Assembly (NCBI GenBank): GCA_018224345.1
Contig: JAGTUW010000114.1
Location: 1 to 30,620, forward strand
Source of the DNA: Bacteroidota bacterium
GTDB taxonomy: Bacteria; Bacteroidota; Ignavibacteria; SZUA-365
Reading direction: 5' to 3'
DNA length: 30,620 nucleotides
The notes under the pieces were generated by a model. It was not told the DNA's origin and did not search any database. It saw nothing but the letters and a program-made list of their open reading frames with translations. Position 1 is the stretch's first letter. Every line of letters begins with the position of its first letter. The position numbers and the translations under genes were made by a program. Positions 7,787 to 16,676 of the stretch are shown here, in pieces.

Positions 7787-8020
7787 ATGGAACAGGGCGT
7801 CGTAAAATGGTTCAATAATGCAAAAGGTTTCGGCTTTATCACGCCGACCGAGGGCGGCGATGTGTTCGTCCACTACAAATCAATCGAAGGAAACGGCTAC
7901 AAAAAGCTCCGCGGCGGTGAAACCGTGGAATATGAAGCACAGACAAGTCCAAAAGGCATGCAAGCGACTGTCGTCCGCCGTATCGAAGAGGCCGCCACAG
8001 CCGATACATTCGACTACTAG
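7787..8020 (+). CDS. Cold-shock domain protein (CspA family)
   Basis: A 77-residue single-domain nucleic-acid-binding protein. It starts MEQGVVKWFNNAKGFGFI with RNP1 KGFGFI and RNP2 VFVHY, the two motifs that stack on single-stranded RNA or DNA. ATG 7787 is set by a strong SD, TTAGGAGG, ending 5 nt upstream; the frame is open further up but without family similarity. The last 10 residues are an acidic tail. Such proteins melt RNA secondary structure in the cytoplasm and often act at low temperature, though many csp paralogues are constitutive. Single gene with its own promoter candidate. Confidence 0.96.
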   Translation: MEQGVVKWFNNAKGFGFITPTEGGDVFVHYKSIEGNGYKKLRGGETVEYEAQTSPKGMQATVVRRIEEAATADTFDY

Positions 8021-8281
8021 CATTTCATTACATAACATAGGTCTCTGAAGTCATTTCCCTGCCCGCTCACCGGATGCAGGGGCGGGATGCATGTACGCGT
8101 ATCCGGGAGGAATGCCCGAACGCGCATTGTCCTTACGGTGTTTTTTTTGTTCTTTTGTTTTACATGCATGCGCTCTCATTCGGTTGCGTTTTGCAAACAG
8201 GTAAGGGACATGTTTTTGCTGTTAATTCAGTAGATTTCACCTACCGTTACCGGAACACATTCCCGGAACCTAAACGAACCT
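8021..8281. other. Gap between csp and pgsA
   Basis: No convincing gene. A GC-rich inverted repeat, CCCTGC/GCAGGG (8057-8062 and 8076-8081), lies shortly after csp but lacks a U tract, so it is a weak terminator candidate at best. A T-rich stretch follows at 8141-8163. A short frame at 8074-8304 resembles no family and overlaps pgsA. Confidence 0.4.
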
Positions 8282-8896
8282 ATGTTTTCGACACTGGCAA
8301 ATAAATTATCTCTGCTCCGGATCGCGCTTTCCCCGCTGTTCCTCTTTCTGATTATTTCGGACGATGCCCTGTACCGGCAACTCTCGCTTGCTGTTTTTTT
8401 TCTTGCGGCGATCACCGATTGGTATGACGGAGAAATCGCCCGCCGCAGTGATACAGTAACGAATGCAGGAAAATTTCTGGACCCGCTTGCGGACAAATTT
8501 CTGACCTCCGCCGCTTTTCTGGCATTCGCCATTCTCGCGTATGTCCCCTGGTGGATGGTACTGCTCATCGTCGGCCGTGATTTGCTCATAACACTGCTCC
8601 GCTCATTGGCGGAAACCCGCGGCGCGCATATCGTCACGTCGAAGACGGCACAGTGGAAAACCTTCATTCAGATGACGGTATTGTATTACCTGCTCCTGCT
8701 GATCGTGGGGAAAGATATCGCATGGCTGCAATCACTGCTCGGCGGCACCTTCACGTTACTGCTCGATGCTGTGGTGGTGTACGTTCTCATGCTCATCGTC
8801 ACCTTACTCACCGTTTACTCCGGAGTGCAATACGTGATTGAGAACAGGCGTTTTATCGCAGCCCTTTTCAGCGGAAACAAACAGGTAACGAAATGA
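8282..8896 (+). CDS. pgsA: CDP-diacylglycerol--glycerol-3-phosphate 3-phosphatidyltransferase
   Basis: A 204-residue inner-membrane enzyme that joins CDP-diacylglycerol and sn-glycerol 3-phosphate to make phosphatidylglycerol phosphate, the committed step of phosphatidylglycerol and cardiolipin synthesis. The CDP-alcohol phosphatidyltransferase signature DX2DGX2ARX8GX3DX3D is complete: D46, D49, G50, A53, R54, G63, D67, D71. There are about five hydrophobic helices, and the N-terminal ANKLSLLRI is typical of PgsA. The end overlaps pgpA by 4 bp (ATGA), so the product of this enzyme passes to the protein encoded next. Other CDP-alcohol transferases (PssA, cardiolipin synthase) are possible, but the pgpA neighbour makes PgsA the best choice. 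Confidence 0.93.
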   Translation: MFSTLANKLSLLRIALSPLFLFLIISDDALYRQLSLAVFFLAAITDWYDGEIARRSDTVTNAGKFLDPLADKFLTSAAFLAFAILAYVPWWMVLLIVGRDLLITLLRSLAETRGAHIVTSKTAQWKTFIQMTVLYYLLLLIVGKDIAWLQSLLGGTFTLLLDAVVVYVLMLIVTLLTVYSGVQYVIENRRFIAALFSGNKQVTK

Positions 8897-9378
8897 TGGC
8901 CGCGACGATGGGTTCTGTTCTGCGAGGGACGCTCCATTGGTATTACCGCCTCCTCGGTACCATGTGTTTTGCAGGATACGCACCGATCGCCTCGGGTACA
9001 GTCGGTTCCGCTGTCGCGTTGGCGCTGTTCTGGTTTCTGCCCTTTACCGACAACGGCACCGTGGCGATCAGTTTTGCCTTGGTGGGGCTCCTGCTGGGCA
9101 TCCCCGCTGCGACGTGGATCGAGCGACAGCACGGAGACGATCCATCCATTTTCGTCTTTGATGAAGCAGTGGGTATGTGGCTCGCATTGGTGTTTCTGCC
9201 GAAAATCTGGTGGGTCGCTCTTTCTTCCTTTCTCCTTTTTCGTCTTTTCGATATCGTCAAACCACAGCCTGCCAGGTATTTCGATCAGCAGCATGGTGGC
9301 GCAGGTATCATGATGGATGACGTCATTGCAGGTATCTACGCGAATTTCATCATGCAGATGGTGCTCCTGTTCATGTGA
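8893..9378 (+). CDS. pgpA: Phosphatidylglycerophosphatase A
   Basis: A 161-residue membrane protein that removes the phosphate from phosphatidylglycerol phosphate to give phosphatidylglycerol, directly following the PgsA step. PgpA family blocks are in order: APIASGTVGS (about 26-35), DPSIFVFDEAVGMW (about 82-95, with the conserved DE), FRLFDIVKPQP (about 115-125) and GGAGIMMDDVIAG (about 134-146, with the DD pair). There are three to four TM helices. Its ATG at 8893 overlaps the pgsA stop; a second in-frame ATG follows at 8896, so the start is certain only to within one codon. Confidence 0.94.
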   Translation: MMAATMGSVLRGTLHWYYRLLGTMCFAGYAPIASGTVGSAVALALFWFLPFTDNGTVAISFALVGLLLGIPAATWIERQHGDDPSIFVFDEAVGMWLALVFLPKIWWVALSSFLLFRLFDIVKPQPARYFDQQHGGAGIMMDDVIAGIYANFIMQMVLLFM

Positions 9379-9407
9379 CGGCACGCCGCTGACCACCTCA
9401 ATGGCAC

Positions 9408-9435
9408 TTGAATTCCGCGCTTCCGGTACTATATT
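9408..9435 (+). promoter_or_regulatory. Promoter candidate for the barrel protein-ispE operon
   Basis: -35 TTGAAT (9408-9413) and -10 TATATT (9430-9435, 5 of 6 matches) are separated by 16 bp. The predicted start is near 9442, about 30 nt before ATG 9473, which has a GAGGA SD six bases upstream. Confidence 0.55.
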
Positions 9436-9472
9436 GACCTGAACACCGAAAACAACGAATCGAGGATTTCCC

Positions 9473-10231
9473 ATGCAACGGTTTCTGATCACTTTGCTGC
9501 TTTTCGTTCTGGTCGGCGGACACGCCACTGCCCAGGATGACGATTTCGAACTGCGTCCGAACCGTCGCCAACGCAGCGGCGGTATCGTCGGAGGAGGAGG
9601 AGGCATCACACCGATGTGGCACTTCCTCAACACAAGCGATCTCAACAGCTCGCTCGGGGCAACGGGCTTTCCTCAACTCGGCGAGGACGGTCTCTTTCTT
9701 TTCGGCGGACAGGGTTACTTTTATGTCATGCTCATCCCGAACCTCCGTATCGGCGGCATCGGCTATGGTGGCGGCATGGAGGCGACACGGCAACAGGACG
9801 ACGGAAGCTATCGGTCTTCGCAACTCGATATCGGCGCCGGCGGCGTGACCATCGAATACGTGATTCCCTTCGGCCGCTTCCACATTGCGCTCGGCGGTAT
9901 GCTCGGGGGGGGCTCCAATACACTGATTCTGACACAGGGAAACAGGCTCACAGATAAAACCTGGGACGGCCTCTTCCCTGAGGCACCGGGCACTCAAGGC
10001 GAAAACCGGGTCGAACTGCACAGCAGCTTCTTCACCTGGCAACCCTCACTCACCTTCGAGTACGAACTCCACCCCTTCATGGTATTGGGCCTCACCGGCG
10101 GATATTTCGGTGGCAGCGGTTCATGGCGCCTCAATGACTATGTCGATATGGAAGAAATGCCTGTGTTCAAATTTGAAAGTCCGTTTATCCGCCTCGGCCT
10201 CACCTTCGGACTGTTTCTCGGCGAGTCCTGA
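9473..10231 (+). CDS. Predicted outer-membrane beta-barrel protein
   Basis: A 252-residue protein of unrecognised family. Residues 1-20 are a signal peptide (LITLLLFVLVGG, then ATAQ). The mature chain starts acidic (DDDFELRP), then has a Gly-run (GGIVGGGGGITP) and alternating hydrophobic/polar strands rich in Gly and aromatics. It ends RLGLTFGLFLGES, compatible with a closing barrel strand although the last residue is not aromatic. The central YGGGMEATRQ and ITIEYVIPFGRFHIALGG-like segments resemble proteins of the outer-membrane barrel fold. An SD (GAGGA) supports ATG 9473, and ispE starts 3 bp after its stop. Function unknown; probably structural or a small porin. Confidence 0.7.
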   Translation: MQRFLITLLLFVLVGGHATAQDDDFELRPNRRQRSGGIVGGGGGITPMWHFLNTSDLNSSLGATGFPQLGEDGLFLFGGQGYFYVMLIPNLRIGGIGYGGGMEATRQQDDGSYRSSQLDIGAGGVTIEYVIPFGRFHIALGGMLGGGSNTLILTQGNRLTDKTWDGLFPEAPGTQGENRVELHSSFFTWQPSLTFEYELHPFMVLGLTGGYFGGSGSWRLNDYVDMEEMPVFKFESPFIRLGLTFGLFLGES

Positions 10232-10234
10232 GCG

Positions 10235-11191
10235 ATGACAGTACGTTCCTATGCCAAAATCAACCTCGGCCTGCGCATACTTGCGCGGCGGGGTGACGGG
10301 TTTCATGACCTCGTCACCATCTTCCATCGTGTCGATCTCTTCGACACACTGCATTTCGAAGTGACGGCCGGCGGAATATCACTTGAGAGTGACCATGAGG
10401 ACATTCCGACAGACGACGGCAATCTCTGTGTTCGTGCCGCCCGCCTTCTTCTCGCACAGCAGCGTGGCATGGGGGTGCATATCACCTTGCACAAACGCGT
10501 ACCGGCCGGTGCCGGCCTCGGAGGCGGTAGCGCCAATGCCGCCACCGTCCTGCGTTTTCTTCCCTCCCTGTTCGGTTTCCACCTGCCACAGGAGGAAGTG
10601 CTGGAAATGGCGACGATACTCGGTTCCGATGTCCCGTTCTTTCTCCAGGACGGAAGCGCTGTCGCGCGCAGCCGCGGCGAACAGTTGGAGTATTTTTCCT
10701 GGCGCTGCCCGTGGTGGATAGTGCTCGTCCACCCTGGCGTGCATGTCTCCACTGCCTGGGCTTATGCGAATCTGCGATTGAGTGAAGCGGCCGGCGATGT
10801 GGACCTCCGTCAAGCGTTGCTGAGCGCGTCCGCTGCTGTTTCCGGGAGTCCGCCGTCCCTTTCGTCATTCGAAGACGGTGGTACACTGACAGATGCGGAC
10901 TCTTCTGCAAATCCTTCCGCGCAGAAAGCCGCATCCGCCTTTTCCGAGCTCATGCACAACGATTTTGAGCCATTGGTCATGCAGGCACACCCGGAAATTC
11001 AGGCGATCAAGAAACGCCTGCTGAATGCCGGCGCTGTGGGTGCCCTGATGAGCGGCAGTGGGTCTGCCGTGTACGGATTGTTTTCCAGTCAGAAACAAGC
11101 CATGGACTGTGCGGCGACATTTCCGGCCGATCAGCTCCTGTCTGTGACGGAACCGGATTTTTCCCCCGAATATCTGCCATGGGATTCGTAA
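10235..11191 (+). CDS. ispE: 4-diphosphocytidyl-2-C-methyl-D-erythritol kinase
   Basis: A 318-residue GHMP kinase of the non-mevalonate (MEP) isoprenoid pathway; it phosphorylates the 2-OH of CDP-methylerythritol using ATP. The N-terminal SYAKINLGLRIL holds substrate residue K8. The ATP loop PAGAGLGGGSANA is at 90-102, and catalytic D132 is in GSDVPFFL. A GALMSGSGSAVYGLF block near 272-285 is the third GHMP motif. At 318 residues it is longer than the usual 280-300 because of a Ser/Ala/Asp-rich insertion at about 200-228. It follows the barrel gene by 3 bp, so it is translated from the same message although the two are functionally unrelated. Cytoplasmic. Confidence 0.96.
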   Translation: MTVRSYAKINLGLRILARRGDGFHDLVTIFHRVDLFDTLHFEVTAGGISLESDHEDIPTDDGNLCVRAARLLLAQQRGMGVHITLHKRVPAGAGLGGGSANAATVLRFLPSLFGFHLPQEEVLEMATILGSDVPFFLQDGSAVARSRGEQLEYFSWRCPWWIVLVHPGVHVSTAWAYANLRLSEAAGDVDLRQALLSASAAVSGSPPSLSSFEDGGTLTDADSSANPSAQKAASAFSELMHNDFEPLVMQAHPEIQAIKKRLLNAGAVGALMSGSGSAVYGLFSSQKQAMDCAATFPADQLLSVTEPDFSPEYLPWDS

Positions 11192-11291
11192 CTTTCACCT
11201 GCATCAGTGTGTTGTTATACCGTGTCTGCGGTTAATGCACAAACATCCTTTCATCTTCACAGATCATTTCACTTACCTTCTATACGTACGT

Positions 11292-12290
11292 ATGCCTTAT
11301 TATCGTCACTTGCTCCCCTCCCTTCTGGTGTTCCTGTTCCTGTCTGCCTGCTCGGAAGACGACCTCCCCGACATCAGGCATCACGTCAATCCATTGTGGA
11401 CTCCGGATGGAAAAACCATTGTCGCCGGCTACGATACCTATGCGTCCTCGGAGTCGGAAGGACGGCAGGAATCCACACTCCTGCTCGTCAAGGATTTCGA
11501 TTCACGCGTCACGCGCGTCGTTGATCTTCCGGAAATATCGACCTGGCATACGTTGTATACATTCGATCCTTCCGGCACTGTCCTTGCCTTTGCGCAACGC
11601 GGCAGAATTATTTTCTACGACCTGCAGGGCAACAAGCGCATGGAATTCATACCATCGGAGGGTGGTGATCCCCGCTTCATGGAATTCAGCAATACAGGAA
11701 ATTCCTTCATCTGGCTCGGTGCCACCCCCACCGGCTATACCGTGCATTCAACAACCTATGACGCGGCAAGCTGGACGACAGGCAGCACGACAACTATCGA
11801 TGACGTTGCCACCACGGATCCTGCCATCGCGCTGACGCTGACCTCGCAGCGTTCCTGTGCAGTACGTCAGCGCTCCGGAGCCGTGCGTGAAATTGACTTC
11901 AGCGGCGTGGAACTCAACAGCTATCTGATCGGAGAAGTGCCAGACGATAACCCATGGCGGGAAAAACTTCTCTTCTATTCCACCGAGGGTCGGCGCTACC
12001 TCTATGCCATCGATGAGGAAGGTATGTACCGGATGGATCTCGACAACGGTGACTTCAAACAACTGGTCAAAGGCAACATCATCAATTTCGATGTATCCTC
12101 TCTGCGCAGATCCATGCTCTATGAAACCAGAACAGGCGACACCTGGCTCTCCAGTCCGGAAGGCACCCCCCTTTCCCGCCTGGCACCGATGCATATCATG
12201 CCGCGCTTCTCTCCGGCTGCAAACGGAATCGCCCTGGTAGAACGTATTGATGACCGGCAGGACTCCCTGAAAATCCTGCTGCTGCGCTGA
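11292..12290 (+). CDS. Lipoprotein, probable beta-propeller
   Basis: A 332-residue lipoprotein. ATG 11292 is chosen over an upstream in-frame ATG at 11235 because it puts the hydrophobic stretch LLPSLLVFLFLSAC directly at the N-terminus with lipidated C20. The mature part has repeating blocks of TPDGKTIVAG, FDPSGTVLAF, EFSNTGNSFIWLG and FSPAANGIALVE type, like WD40/TolB-like PD40 blades, so a propeller of about six blades is likely. No catalytic motif is seen. The gene is convergent with the next one, with only 36 bp between stops and no terminator hairpin there. Role unknown. Confidence 0.7.
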   Translation: MPYYRHLLPSLLVFLFLSACSEDDLPDIRHHVNPLWTPDGKTIVAGYDTYASSESEGRQESTLLLVKDFDSRVTRVVDLPEISTWHTLYTFDPSGTVLAFAQRGRIIFYDLQGNKRMEFIPSEGGDPRFMEFSNTGNSFIWLGATPTGYTVHSTTYDAASWTTGSTTTIDDVATTDPAIALTLTSQRSCAVRQRSGAVREIDFSGVELNSYLIGEVPDDNPWREKLLFYSTEGRRYLYAIDEEGMYRMDLDNGDFKQLVKGNIINFDVSSLRRSMLYETRTGDTWLSSPEGTPLSRLAPMHIMPRFSPAANGIALVERIDDRQDSLKILLLR

Positions 12291-12326
12291 CACAAACAGA
12301 CAGCATCAGAACTCGGCATTTCTGTA

Positions 12327-14813
12327 TTATATTCGCACATTAACGGATCGCTCTATCTGCCATTTGCAACGTGCGATCCATTCTCTGATCTCGTTCCGGA
12401 GCGCAGCCGCTGTCATTGAAGTACAGCGGCCGTGCTGTTTGAGTGCTCCTGACAAAACGTCCTTTCTCGCGGCAGCGGTGTCCGGATCATGGAGTCCCTT
12501 CTCTTCATCGATAAAGTGTTGCAGCGTGCGCAGTGCCGCATCCCAGTCGCGTTCGCGATAGTACATGCGTGCGGCGAGCAGACGCAGTTCGGGGTGCACC
12601 CGGTCCGTGGCGATGTCGCGCCAGGCCCGGAGACCCTGACGGCGACCTTCCCTGTCGTCGGCATGCGCGTGCAGGAACTCTTCGATAATCACAGGATTCT
12701 CCGGAGCTTGCTGCAGCAGCCATTGCATCGATACCTTTCTCAGAGAATCCCCCCGATGAGGATTGTGCAGCAACATATCGGCCAGAATCACTATGAGAGT
12801 ATCGCGCAGTGTCGCCATCGGAATTCTTTTTCCGCGTTCGCTTTCTGCTGCGTGCTGTGCATTCGCCGGAGCGGCATCCCGCGCGGCGGAGGAGGTGACA
12901 GGCAGGTCGTCGCTTTCAGGCAGGGAAAGCACGTTCAGCATGCGACGCGCATAGTCGGTCGGCCAACCCGGAGGAGTCTCCTCGCACAGTTGCGCCAGCG
13001 CCTGCCTGGCCGCCGCCGTATCGCCGAGCATGGAACGCGCCGCACCCTGCCAGAGCCGCATGGGGAGCAGTGAGAATGCCCGGGTGGTATCGGCCAGATA
13101 ACGTGCCGCTACAGTGGCGACGGAATCCCAGCGCCGTTGCTCATACAGAGAGGCGAGTATACCGAAGGCAGAGCGCGCATTCGGCGCCAGACGTTCAGCG
13201 GCTTCATACAACGCAAGCGCCTCCGCCGCATCGCCCCGCCGCAGCGCGCCCGCAGCCTCGCGGTTGCGCTCGGTGAGAACACGGGGACACAGCGCCCGGA
13301 ATATCGAAGGCCGCCGGAATGCGTACGCCACAGCGAGACTGTCAGGAAGCTCCCGCTGTACCGTTGCGAGAAATGTCCGCCAGCGGCGATCGAGTTCCCC
13401 GTACTCCATGCCCGTGACACCCACAAGGTCATCCTGCGCATAGGCCTGACGCACGACGTCAATCCCGAGAGAATCAATCAGCCAGCGTGTCAATGAACCG
13501 CTCGCGACATATCCCTTCGAACTGGCGCCACCGAGAAATCCCGCCGTGCTCATGCATGTACGCGCATGAGGAAGATGACCCTGCGCCATCATGCCCGCAC
13601 TGAATTCGTGGAGCGTCCGGTTCCCCCACGACCATTCGATCGCCATGGCGAGCCCTTCGGTCAAACCCAGTACACGAAGGAATGGCACGCCGAAGGGTGC
13701 AGGACCGAAACGCGCGGCAACAACATGAACGAGCTCATGCCGGAGCGTGGCCGACCAGCTGTCGAGCGTCAGGTGCATCTCCGCACGCCACGGTCTGGCC
13801 AGGTCGCTGCTGGAGGTCCCCAACAACCGCTTCTTGACCGCACGACTCGGATAGATGTACGATATGACAAGCGCGTCCCACGCCACATGCACTTCCCTTG
13901 CAACTTCCCGGAGCTGAAATAAATGCTCTTCCGCCATGGCATGGACTTCCACCGAATCGAGTACGGCTGCGTCATAGACCAGCAGCACGTTCTCCAGGCG
14001 ATATTCAGATCCCAATACTTTATGTAAATGGGCATAACTATTGTCGAAGCCGAGATGGTTGCCACGCAAATGTCCGAGGAACAGCAGGAGGAGAACGGGA
14101 AGAAACAGCAGAAGGTTGCGTCGTCGCATCGCGCGATCCAGTCTCCGCCCCCGGTGTGCCCGCAATGTGGACGTGACGATGAGCAACAGAATGATGTATG
14201 CCATACTCATCAGACGAAACATTGCCAGCGTAGCAAACGGTGGTTGCGACTGATCCCAGGAGAGACCGAGGAACATGCCGAAGACGTGGTTGTAGGCGAA
14301 AATTCGCGGCTGCGTGTAAATCTGCAGCAACGGCTGCACGAGCAGAAGGAGGAGCAACAGATAATACACTGCACCTGCGCGTTTCCCCAGCAAGGCATCG
14401 AAAAACAGCAGGACGGCATTGGAAAACGCAACAGTGACAAAGGGGATCAACAGCCAGAACAGCGCGCCGTCGAACATCGCGCAGTTGCGGACAAACAGGG
14501 CGTTCGCCGTCATAATGCCGAAGGGAACAACCAACAGCAACCACCCCGCAAAGGTCAGCCGCAGGTATGCCCCGAACGGGGCTGGAGAGGCGGGCAGTCC
14601 CCGCCATTCGCGAAGCACGGACAGCGGAACAAGCGCTCCGGTCCATGCCGCGAGCAGACCGAAGACCACGGCGGACTCGTAGCCCAGCGTGTGGAGCATC
14701 GGCGTCACGGCACACAGCAATGCAACCGCAGTGTATATGATCAACACATGAAACACACTGCGACGTCGCAGCAGCGGGAAGGGATCTGAGGTAATACCGC
14801 TCCCGTGCGTCAT
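12327..14813 (-). CDS. Membrane-anchored gluzincin metallopeptidase with TPR region
   Basis: An 828-residue protein. The first 250 residues have about seven hydrophobic helices (near 22-40, 48-66, 88-106, 117-140, 148-166, 198-214, 233-248). A soluble domain follows with H359-E-L-V-H363 in TLRHELVHVV and a downstream glutamate in LTEGLAM (E386). This is the zinc-binding HEXXH...E arrangement of gluzincins, like the peptidase-MA group. From about 510 to 800 the chain is Ala/Leu/Arg-rich helical repeats of TPR type (AAGALRRGDAAEALALYEAA). The catalytic residues look intact. Substrate unknown. Its stop lies 36 bp from that of the convergent lipoprotein gene. The start overlaps the upstream glycosyltransferase stop by 4 bp, so the two are coupled. 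TM and zinc motif are seen; peptidase activity is inferred. Confidence 0.75.
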   Translation of the reverse strand: MTHGSGITSDPFPLLRRRSVFHVLIIYTAVALLCAVTPMLHTLGYESAVVFGLLAAWTGALVPLSVLREWRGLPASPAPFGAYLRLTFAGWLLLVVPFGIMTANALFVRNCAMFDGALFWLLIPFVTVAFSNAVLLFFDALLGKRAGAVYYLLLLLLLVQPLLQIYTQPRIFAYNHVFGMFLGLSWDQSQPPFATLAMFRLMSMAYIILLLIVTSTLRAHRGRRLDRAMRRRNLLLFLPVLLLLFLGHLRGNHLGFDNSYAHLHKVLGSEYRLENVLLVYDAAVLDSVEVHAMAEEHLFQLREVAREVHVAWDALVISYIYPSRAVKKRLLGTSSSDLARPWRAEMHLTLDSWSATLRHELVHVVAARFGPAPFGVPFLRVLGLTEGLAMAIEWSWGNRTLHEFSAGMMAQGHLPHARTCMSTAGFLGGASSKGYVASGSLTRWLIDSLGIDVVRQAYAQDDLVGVTGMEYGELDRRWRTFLATVQRELPDSLAVAYAFRRPSIFRALCPRVLTERNREAAGALRRGDAAEALALYEAAERLAPNARSAFGILASLYEQRRWDSVATVAARYLADTTRAFSLLPMRLWQGAARSMLGDTAAARQALAQLCEETPPGWPTDYARRMLNVLSLPESDDLPVTSSAARDAAPANAQHAAESERGKRIPMATLRDTLIVILADMLLHNPHRGDSLRKVSMQWLLQQAPENPVIIEEFLHAHADDREGRRQGLRAWRDIATDRVHPELRLLAARMYYRERDWDAALRTLQHFIDEEKGLHDPDTAAARKDVLSGALKQHGRCTSMTAAALRNEIREWIARCKWQIERSVNVRI

Positions 14814-16615
14814 TCTGCAGCATCCTTTCCGGCAAGCCGGAGTTCGTCATTTCCCGCGACGGCATACCTCCCGCTTCGCAGCAGCACGGGAAAGGAAGGC
14901 GGAAGGACGTCCCGCACACGGTCATACATACCGAGCGCGATCTCATCCCGTTCGACAAGCACGGCCACCGCGCCATGCCGTTGCTGCGCAGCGATGCGTG
15001 CCCTGATGCCGTTGACGCCCAGCGCCCGCGGGTCGAGCCGTTCGTAGCGCATCTTCTCCTCCTCCGCCCAGCCGATATCCGCACCGTTGAGATAGAACGT
15101 GAGTTGCGGGTTGTCGCCGCCACCGACGAGAAAAATTCGCGAAGCATTCGAGCTGCGTACCACGGTGGTCGCCTGCAGAGCACCGTCATTGAAGTCCACC
15201 GGGACAAACACCCAGAGACGGATGCAGGTCACGAGCGCAAACACGACGACGGTACCGCCGGTCAGCGGAAGGGAAAAAAGCTGCGAGAGCCGCTGCCTGC
15301 GCCAGAGCCATACAACGAGTGCGACCGTGACAACGCACATGACAGTCAGCAGCAGCAGTGACAACAGATCCACGTCCGTCTGTATGCCGGTGAGTACGCG
15401 CAACATATCCTTGACCGCAACCCGCCAGTCATGTGAGACCGACCAGGTCAGCGACAGGGCCGCTGTCAGCGTGACAATGAGCATCGTCAAACGCGATCTC
15501 CGGCGGACAATCCCTACCCCGCGCACGGCATGCAGAACGAGCAGCGGCAGCACTGGAATAAGATAGACTTCGAAGGTCGATTGCATGCTCCACAGCGCAG
15601 CGAGAATCAGAAACACCACCATGGAAGTCGTCAGCCATTCCGATCTTCTTGGCGCGCGGAAGGCTTCGAACAGCGAGACGGCGGCGAAGGGAAAGAGTAT
15701 GCTCAGATGCACGATCAACTGGTTCAGGTAGTACCACGAGCCGGTATCCTTTGCCCCTCCTTCCAGTCCTGCGATCGTTGCACCAAACGGCAGTGAACGC
15801 GAAAAAAGAAAGGCTGGTCCGTCACCATGAGTGACCGCAAAGCTCCACGCCCACGGGACCCACAGCGGCAGTGAGATCAGCGTCATCGCAATTGCGACGA
15901 GAAACGCGCGTTTCCGCATTTCACCGGAGAGCAGGACAGCAGCGGCACCCACACCGGCAGGAATCGCAAGAGCGAAAAACAACTTCGTCATGAGTGCGCA
16001 TCCCAATGCCACACCGGCGAGAAGGACATCGACGCGTTTTCCGGACCGCAGGGCGAGCAGCGCGAAATACAGCGCCGCCATCATTCCCGCCGTCAGCAGC
16101 AGATCGAGCTGTCCGAGGCGTGAATACAGGGCGGGAAGAGGCGCGAAGGCAAACAGTCCCGTCACGACCAACGAACGAATGGTGGATTGCGTAAGTCGCG
16201 ACAGACGGTAGAGCAGCGGAACCAGCAGTGCGCCCGCAATCGCCGACGGCAGTCGGTACGCCCAGAGTTCGTCACCGAACAGTAGCAGCGTAGAGGTCGA
16301 CAGCCAGACATACAGCGGCGGGTGTGCTGCATAGTACATGCCGCTCAGCATCTCTGCCGATTGATCCCACACCGCGCCGAATTGAAGAATGACTTGGGAT
16401 CGCAAGGCGTAAATCGCTTCGTCCCATTGCTGCATCTCACCGGAACCAAGACCGATGAAACGGTAGAGCGCCATGAACAGCAGAAGCGGAATGCGGTACC
16501 GCAGAAGCCACGAGACCAGACACCGGCGCGAACCTTTGCCATCCATCAGTTGCCCTGTTCCACTGCGCTGCCGCGAGCGCGGAGAAGATGTGTCGATATA
16601 GGTGATGCGTGCCAT
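14810..16615 (-). CDS. ArnT/PMT-like membrane glycosyltransferase
   Basis: A 601-residue GT-C fold protein. The first periplasmic loop carries D65-E66 in WDEAIYALRS, the catalytic acidic pair seen in ArnT-like enzymes (DEARYA). A PPLYVWL block follows, then YSRLGQLDLLL, typical of PMT_2 proteins. About twelve helices span 42-450, and a soluble C-terminal domain covers 470-601 (VRSSNASRIFLVGGG, PQLTFYLNG). Such enzymes transfer sugars from polyprenyl phosphate to lipids or proteins outside the membrane. The exact substrate is unknown. The start at 16615 has no clear SD; an in-frame ATG at 16546 preceded by AGGG would remove 23 hydrophilic residues and is an equal candidate. It overlaps the metallopeptidase gene by 4 bp. 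Confidence 0.82.
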   Translation of the reverse strand: MARITYIDTSSPRSRQRSGTGQLMDGKGSRRCLVSWLLRYRIPLLLFMALYRFIGLGSGEMQQWDEAIYALRSQVILQFGAVWDQSAEMLSGMYYAAHPPLYVWLSTSTLLLFGDELWAYRLPSAIAGALLVPLLYRLSRLTQSTIRSLVVTGLFAFAPLPALYSRLGQLDLLLTAGMMAALYFALLALRSGKRVDVLLAGVALGCALMTKLFFALAIPAGVGAAAVLLSGEMRKRAFLVAIAMTLISLPLWVPWAWSFAVTHGDGPAFLFSRSLPFGATIAGLEGGAKDTGSWYYLNQLIVHLSILFPFAAVSLFEAFRAPRRSEWLTTSMVVFLILAALWSMQSTFEVYLIPVLPLLVLHAVRGVGIVRRRSRLTMLIVTLTAALSLTWSVSHDWRVAVKDMLRVLTGIQTDVDLLSLLLLTVMCVVTVALVVWLWRRQRLSQLFSLPLTGGTVVVFALVTCIRLWVFVPVDFNDGALQATTVVRSSNASRIFLVGGGDNPQLTFYLNGADIGWAEEEKMRYERLDPRALGVNGIRARIAAQQRHGAVAVLVERDEIALGMYDRVRDVLPPSFPVLLRSGRYAVAGNDELRLAGKDAAE

Positions 16616-16676
16616 TGTCGAAAAGAAAATTCAGGGAATCTGAATTGGAAAACAAATCCGTGACGCCACTGTGTCT

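Noticed and set aside
8057..8086. Rho-independent terminator after csp
   Set aside because: The inverted repeat has a 13-nt loop and no U tract, so it is not called as a terminator.
8074..8304. Small plus-strand frame between csp and pgsA
   Set aside because: Overlaps the pgsA start, has no SD, and resembles no family.
14028..14789. 253-codon plus-strand frame
   Set aside because: It lies antisense inside the membrane metallopeptidase gene, and its Gln/Glu/Arg-rich composition is typical of a shadow frame.
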